From Actinomycetota bacterium (lineage in GTDB: Bacteria; Actinomycetota; Acidimicrobiia; IMCC26256; PALSA-610), in assembly GCA_005773635.1 (NCBI GenBank), contig SXHN01000038.1, positions 1 to 43,845 of the forward strand: a stretch of 43,845 nucleotides of DNA, in the 5' to 3' direction. Shown here piece by piece: positions 41,030 to 43,845 of this stretch. The translations under genes and the position numbers were made by a program. Every line of letters begins with the position of its first letter. Position 1 is the first letter of the stretch. The notes beneath the pieces are model-generated. The model was not told the origin of the DNA. It worked only from the letters and a program-made list of their open reading frames with translations, and did no database searches.

Positions 41030-42195
41030 TAGTCCCACCACAGGTCGTGGCCCAATACACCTTTTGCAATAAGCCCCAGTTGAATTTGGCTCGTACCTTC
41101 GACGATCGTAAGTTGACGAGCGTCGCGATACCACAGCTCCGTCGGATGCTCTTTCATATAGCCAGCAGCACCAAGCATCTGCAACGCCTCACCCGCGGTC
41201 TTCACAGCTACCTCGGTGGCGTAGTACTTCGCCATGGATAGATACGGAACAAATTCCTTGGTGTATTGACCGGCATCCGCCATAACGGCCGAGCGATAGG
41301 TCAACAGGCGTGCAGCTTCAATTTGCGTGGCCAGCTCTGCGATTTTCCACTGAATACCTTGCATGTTCGCAATGGTCGTTCCGAACGCTTCGCGCTGTTT
41401 CACATACTCGACCGCGTACATCAGCGCACCCTCAGCCAAGCCAATGCCGCGCGCAGCCACGATCGGCCGCATTGCGTTCAGGCCCAACATTGCGAGTCGA
41501 AATCCGCCGATTTCGCCGATCAGATTGCGAGCCGGAACGCGCACCGAATCGAGCAACAATTCGCCGGTATCGACGCCCTTCACGCCCATCTTTTGATCAA
41601 TGTGCCCAACGCTGAGACCCGGCGAGTCGCGCTCGACAATGAAGCAACTGATGGAGTCGTGTTGACGGCTATCCGCCGGACCGGTCTTTGCAAACACCGT
41701 GTACCAGTCCGCTTGCACAACCCCAGACATCCAGCATTTCGTCCCAGAAATCAACCAGTCGTCACCATCGGCGACGGCTTTCGTCCGCATACCCGCCACA
41801 TCGCTGCCCGCGCCCGGTTCCGACAGCCCGAAACCCGCGCGCATTGCGCCATCGGCGACACCCCGCACGTAGTGGTCCTTTTGAGCTTCGCTGCCAGCAA
41901 TGAGCACAGGGCCCGTAGGCAAACGAGTCAACAGCAGCATGAGCGCAGCAGAGTTGGAGTATTTCGCGACCTCTTCGATCGCGATGGTGAGCCCCAAAAT
42001 CCCCGCTCCGCTGCCGCCGTATTCCTCGGGAATACACAGCCCAAGCAAGCCGGCATCTCGGAATACCTCGAACAGGTCCTGCGGATATTGCTGGCTCTCG
42101 TCAATTTCGCGGGCGCGAGGCTTGACTTTATCTTGGGCGAGTCTGCGGACGCTGGCTTGGAGTGCCGCCATTTCTGGGGAAAGGTTGAAATCCAT
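41029..42195 (-). CDS. Acyl-CoA dehydrogenase
   Basis: The 388-residue flavoprotein carries the FAD-binding segment FGLSEPGAGSDVAGMRTKA, the substrate strand DDWLISGTKCWMSG, and the C-terminal catalytic-base motif IVEGTSQIQL, in which Glu366 is the expected base. It introduces the 2,3-double bond in acyl-CoA oxidation, with electrons passing to ETF. The exact chain type (short, branched or steroid side chain) is not visible. The gene overlaps trpD, an unusual partner. It is divergent from the Thr-rich membrane protein gene, with about 150 bases between. Confidence 0.94.
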   Translation of the reverse strand: MDFNLSPEMAALQASVRRLAQDKVKPRAREIDESQQYPQDLFEVFRDAGLLGLCIPEEYGGSGAGILGLTIAIEEVAKYSNSAALMLLLTRLPTGPVLIAGSEAQKDHYVRGVADGAMRAGFGLSEPGAGSDVAGMRTKAVADGDDWLISGTKCWMSGVVQADWYTVFAKTGPADSRQHDSISCFIVERDSPGLSVGHIDQKMGVKGVDTGELLLDSVRVPARNLIGEIGGFRLAMLGLNAMRPIVAARGIGLAEGALMYAVEYVKQREAFGTTIANMQGIQWKIAELATQIEAARLLTYRSAVMADAGQYTKEFVPYLSMAKYYATEVAVKTAGEALQMLGAAGYMKEHPTELWYRDARQLTIVEGTSQIQLGLIAKGVLGHDLWWD

Positions 42196-42274
42196 CGGTC
42201 GGCGAGCCTACTGGCACCTACAGGTCGTCAAAGATGTCACAACAACGCCTGGATAGTGCATCCTGACCCCTTGG

Positions 42275-42292
42275 GGCGATTGTGAAATCGCC
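42275..42292. promoter_or_regulatory. Perfect hairpin/operator candidate in divergent promoter
   Basis: GGCGATT and AATCGCC frame GTGA at 42275-42292, a perfect 7-base inverted repeat, extendable by one G-T and one G-C pair. It lies 55 bases before the Thr-rich protein start and 80 bases upstream of the acyl-CoA dehydrogenase start. As the flanking genes diverge, a terminator is unlikely. Confidence 0.4.
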
Positions 42293-42346
42293 TCCCGACG
42301 TGTCACGATGGGTTACCCCCGCAACCAGCAGCGAGGAACACCGATC

Positions 42347-43051
42347 ATGAATAAACCAGAATCCGATTTGAGTCGCCAGGCGCGCCTTGCCGAACAACGC
42401 GAGCAGCGCCGAGCCGTACTCACCACGACCATCGTCGGCGTCACCGCATCGCTGCTGATTGGCGGTTTCGCCTTTGCTCGATTGCAGTCCGATGACACAA
42501 CCAAAATCGTTGTGGGCGGAGCGAGCAGTTCGTCATTTTCGGTTCCGAAATCCACCACCACGCTCTTCGTCGATCCCACCACGACGTCGACCAAGGCGCC
42601 CGCCACAAGCACCAGCACAACGCTCGCTCCAGTCACCACAACATTCCCACCGATTCCGGCCAATATCGGTGATTTGTTCACAACGACGACCGCTCCATCC
42701 ACCACGACAGTGCCCGTCACGGTGCCTCCAACGGTACCGACGATCGCTGTCGCGGCAAACGTCGTATGGAGTTCCAGCCCGAATCCGTTGCGCCTTGAAT
42801 CTGGCGCCAAAGGCAACTTCTCTGTGTCCGCGACCAACGTGGGCAACGGCGCAGGGTCAGTGAACTGTCCCGCACTGCCCAACGGCGTGGTATGCACCCA
42901 ACAGCAATTCACATTGCAACCGAACCAGACGAAAAAATGGACCGGTGTCGTTTGGGCAACCACGACCGGCACAGTTTCGGGCAACCCTTTGTCGCTCGGC
43001 TCTCATCAAATCGTTGTGGGCCCCGCAGTGTTGAAATTGCAGATCGTTTGA
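42347..43051 (+). CDS. Single-pass membrane protein with Thr-rich linker and beta-domain
   Basis: The 234-residue protein has a basic cytoplasmic N-terminus (SRQARLAEQREQRR), one membrane helix near residues 24-42 (TTTIVGVTASLLIGGFAF), an extracellular Thr/Pro/Ser spacer of about 85 residues, and a C-terminal beta-sandwich-like domain of about 95 residues. The final domain contains two Cys (VNCPAL and VVCTQ) that may form a disulfide. The layout is like the FecR-like protein at 13318-14286 but without FecR motifs. ATG 42347 follows GAGGAA. Its function is unknown. It converges with whiB. Confidence 0.78.
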   Translation: MNKPESDLSRQARLAEQREQRRAVLTTTIVGVTASLLIGGFAFARLQSDDTTKIVVGGASSSSFSVPKSTTTLFVDPTTTSTKAPATSTSTTLAPVTTTFPPIPANIGDLFTTTTAPSTTTVPVTVPPTVPTIAVAANVVWSSSPNPLRLESGAKGNFSVSATNVGNGAGSVNCPALPNGVVCTQQQFTLQPNQTKKWTGVVWATTTGTVSGNPLSLGSHQIVVGPAVLKLQIV

Positions 43052-43072
43052 TCGGTAACGAACCGTTGTGAA

Positions 43073-43312
43073 CTAAGCAGCACTATGACGGCGGCGGCGG
43101 CGCAGGATGCGGCGCCGTTCGGTTGCGGTGAATCCGCCCCAGACTCCGACCTTTTCGCGATCAGCAAGTGCCTGCTCGAGACACGATTCTCGCACCTGGC
43201 AACTCGCGCAAAGTCGCTTCGCTTCACGTTCGGAGAAGAAATCATCTTCTTCTGCGAAAAATATCGTGATGTCGGCTCCGCGACAGTTGCCTAGTGCACG
43301 CCAATCGGCCAT
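43073..43312 (-). CDS. WhiB-family iron-sulfur regulator
   Basis: The 79-residue protein has the four WhiB cysteines (Cys10, 35, 38 and 44), spaced C-x24-C-x2-C-x5-C, to ligate a [4Fe-4S] cluster. The G-V-W-G-G turn at 56-60 is followed by the basic ERRRILRRRRRHSAA tail that binds DNA. WhiB proteins bind the housekeeping sigma factor and respond to redox or nitric oxide, and are found in actinobacteria and their phages. It is divergent from rnpB. The gene is of WhiB1/WhiB2-like size; which subclass cannot be settled by eye. Confidence 0.94.
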   Translation of the reverse strand: MADWRALGNCRGADITIFFAEEDDFFSEREAKRLCASCQVRESCLEQALADREKVGVWGGFTATERRRILRRRRRHSAA

Positions 43313-43445
43313 ATGCCATGTTGATCGGCTGTGGGTACGAAGACCTAAGCACTCGGACCCGACAACGCAGTCAATTGCTCGAGCGCTACTGAGGCCATCA
43401 CCAGATCATGAGGCCGCGGATGTGCCGGTGTGCCAGACTCGTAGC

Positions 43446-43845
43446 GGTGATGAGTTGGCCAGGCGGCCGCGACGTAGCTCGACTACGCCGAGGAACGTCC
43501 GGACTCCGCAGGGCAGGATGCTGGGTAACCCCCAGTCGAGGTGACTCGCAGGAAAGTGCAACAGAAAACAGACCGCCGATGGGCGTGCAGCGCGGAGCTT
43601 CGGCTCCCGCAGCAAGCCTCAGGGAAGGGTGCAACGGTGCGGTAAGAGCGCACCAGTACCCCGGGTGACCGGGGTAGCTCGGTAAACCCCATCCGGAGCA
43701 AGGTCAAGCAGGCAACGGACGGCCCGTCCTATGTTGCCGGGTAGACCGCTTGAGCCGTCAGGTAACTGCCGGCCTAGATGGATGGCCGCCTCCGGTGCGC
43801 AAGCATCGCAGACAGAATCCGGCGTATCGGCCAACTCACCACCAC
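43446..43845 (+). ncRNA. rnpB: RNase P RNA (bacterial type A)
   Basis: The RNA shows the universal core. GAGGAACGTCCGGA (43490-43503) is the first conserved stretch, with the AAC in the usual AAA position, typical of actinobacterial RNase P. GGGCAGGATGCTGGGTAAC follows, then CAACAGAAAACAGACCGCCG, AGGGTGCAACGGTGCGGTAA, and CGGTAAACCCC with the GGAGCAAGG arm that binds the tRNA CCA end. CGGCCTAGATGGATGGCCG and ACAGAATCCGGCGTATCGG complete the 3' part. The 5' segment GAGTTGGCC pairs with GGCCAACTC at the 3' end, giving helix P1. The 3' boundary is at or just beyond the window end. The RNA processes tRNA 5' ends. Confidence 0.95.

Noticed and set aside
41266-42285. A 339-codon rightward open frame opposite the acyl-CoA dehydrogenase
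   Set aside because: It is antisense to a gene with all catalytic motifs and has no own features.

Overview
The window looks like chromosome from a moderately GC-rich actinobacterium, most plausibly of the class Acidimicrobiia. The evidence is a WhiB regulator, GTP-type PEP carboxykinase, UvrD2-type helicase with HRDC domain, a PAC2 protein, an F420/LLM-type oxidoreductase, a DnaQ-GIY-YIG fusion nuclease, an actinobacterial-style RNase P RNA, and several exported proteins with Thr-rich linkers. Class-level placement is an inference. There is no phage, transposon, CRISPR array or tRNA that I can support, and no gene-free stretch longer than about 300 bases.

Layout. 1-2100: a FakA/YloV-type kinase (cut by the window start) is divergent from rpmB and a cold-shock-like protein. 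2152-11124: a membrane GGDEF-EAL protein, then a leftward series (PaaI-like thioesterase, pckG, ddl, four-helix membrane protein, AMP-forming acyl-CoA ligase) and a rightward degenerate histidine-kinase-like protein. 11142-14286: a PAC2 protein, a small secreted protein, and an ECF sigma factor coupled to a FecR-like membrane protein. 14325-21624: an LLM oxidoreductase, a GNAT, galT, a DUF6159-like membrane protein, then a tight sulfatase-galK-HIT run. 21666-26478: a PH/SHOCT protein, a YgjP-like metalloprotease, uvrD2, and a PLP decarboxylase. 26462-29464: a nuclease lipoprotein, a membrane-anchored helical protein, and a large surface protein with a probable thioester domain and an LPXTG-like tail. 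29520-33517: rmuC, purK, an alpha-methylacyl-CoA racemase-like enzyme and a tiny Sm-like protein. 33507-37738: an SMP-30 protein, a lipocalin-like protein, a NYN-domain protein, yjbQ and a zinc-ribbon protein. 37814-42195: the DnaQ-GIY-YIG nuclease, then a leftward overlapping run of acyl-CoA dehydrogenase, trpD and a zinc-ribbon membrane protein. 42347-43845: a Thr-rich membrane protein, whiB and rnpB.

How the genes work together. The Leloir genes galT and galK lie around a formylglycine-type sulfatase that is tightly followed by galK, which suggests use of sulfated galactose-containing polymers or glycans. CoA-linked lipid metabolism is represented by the ligase, racemase, dehydrogenase and thioesterase, which are scattered and not in one operon. 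DNA maintenance is represented by uvrD2, rmuC and the fusion nuclease. The short divergent promoter of the fusion nuclease carries two near-matches to the actinobacterial LexA (SOS) box; this is the most distinctive regulatory signal I found. I did not find a gene set that I can defend as a wholly new defence or biosynthetic system. The most promising leads are the putative SOS-controlled nuclease with its divergent zinc-ribbon partner, the thioester surface protein, and the sulfatase-galactokinase linkage.
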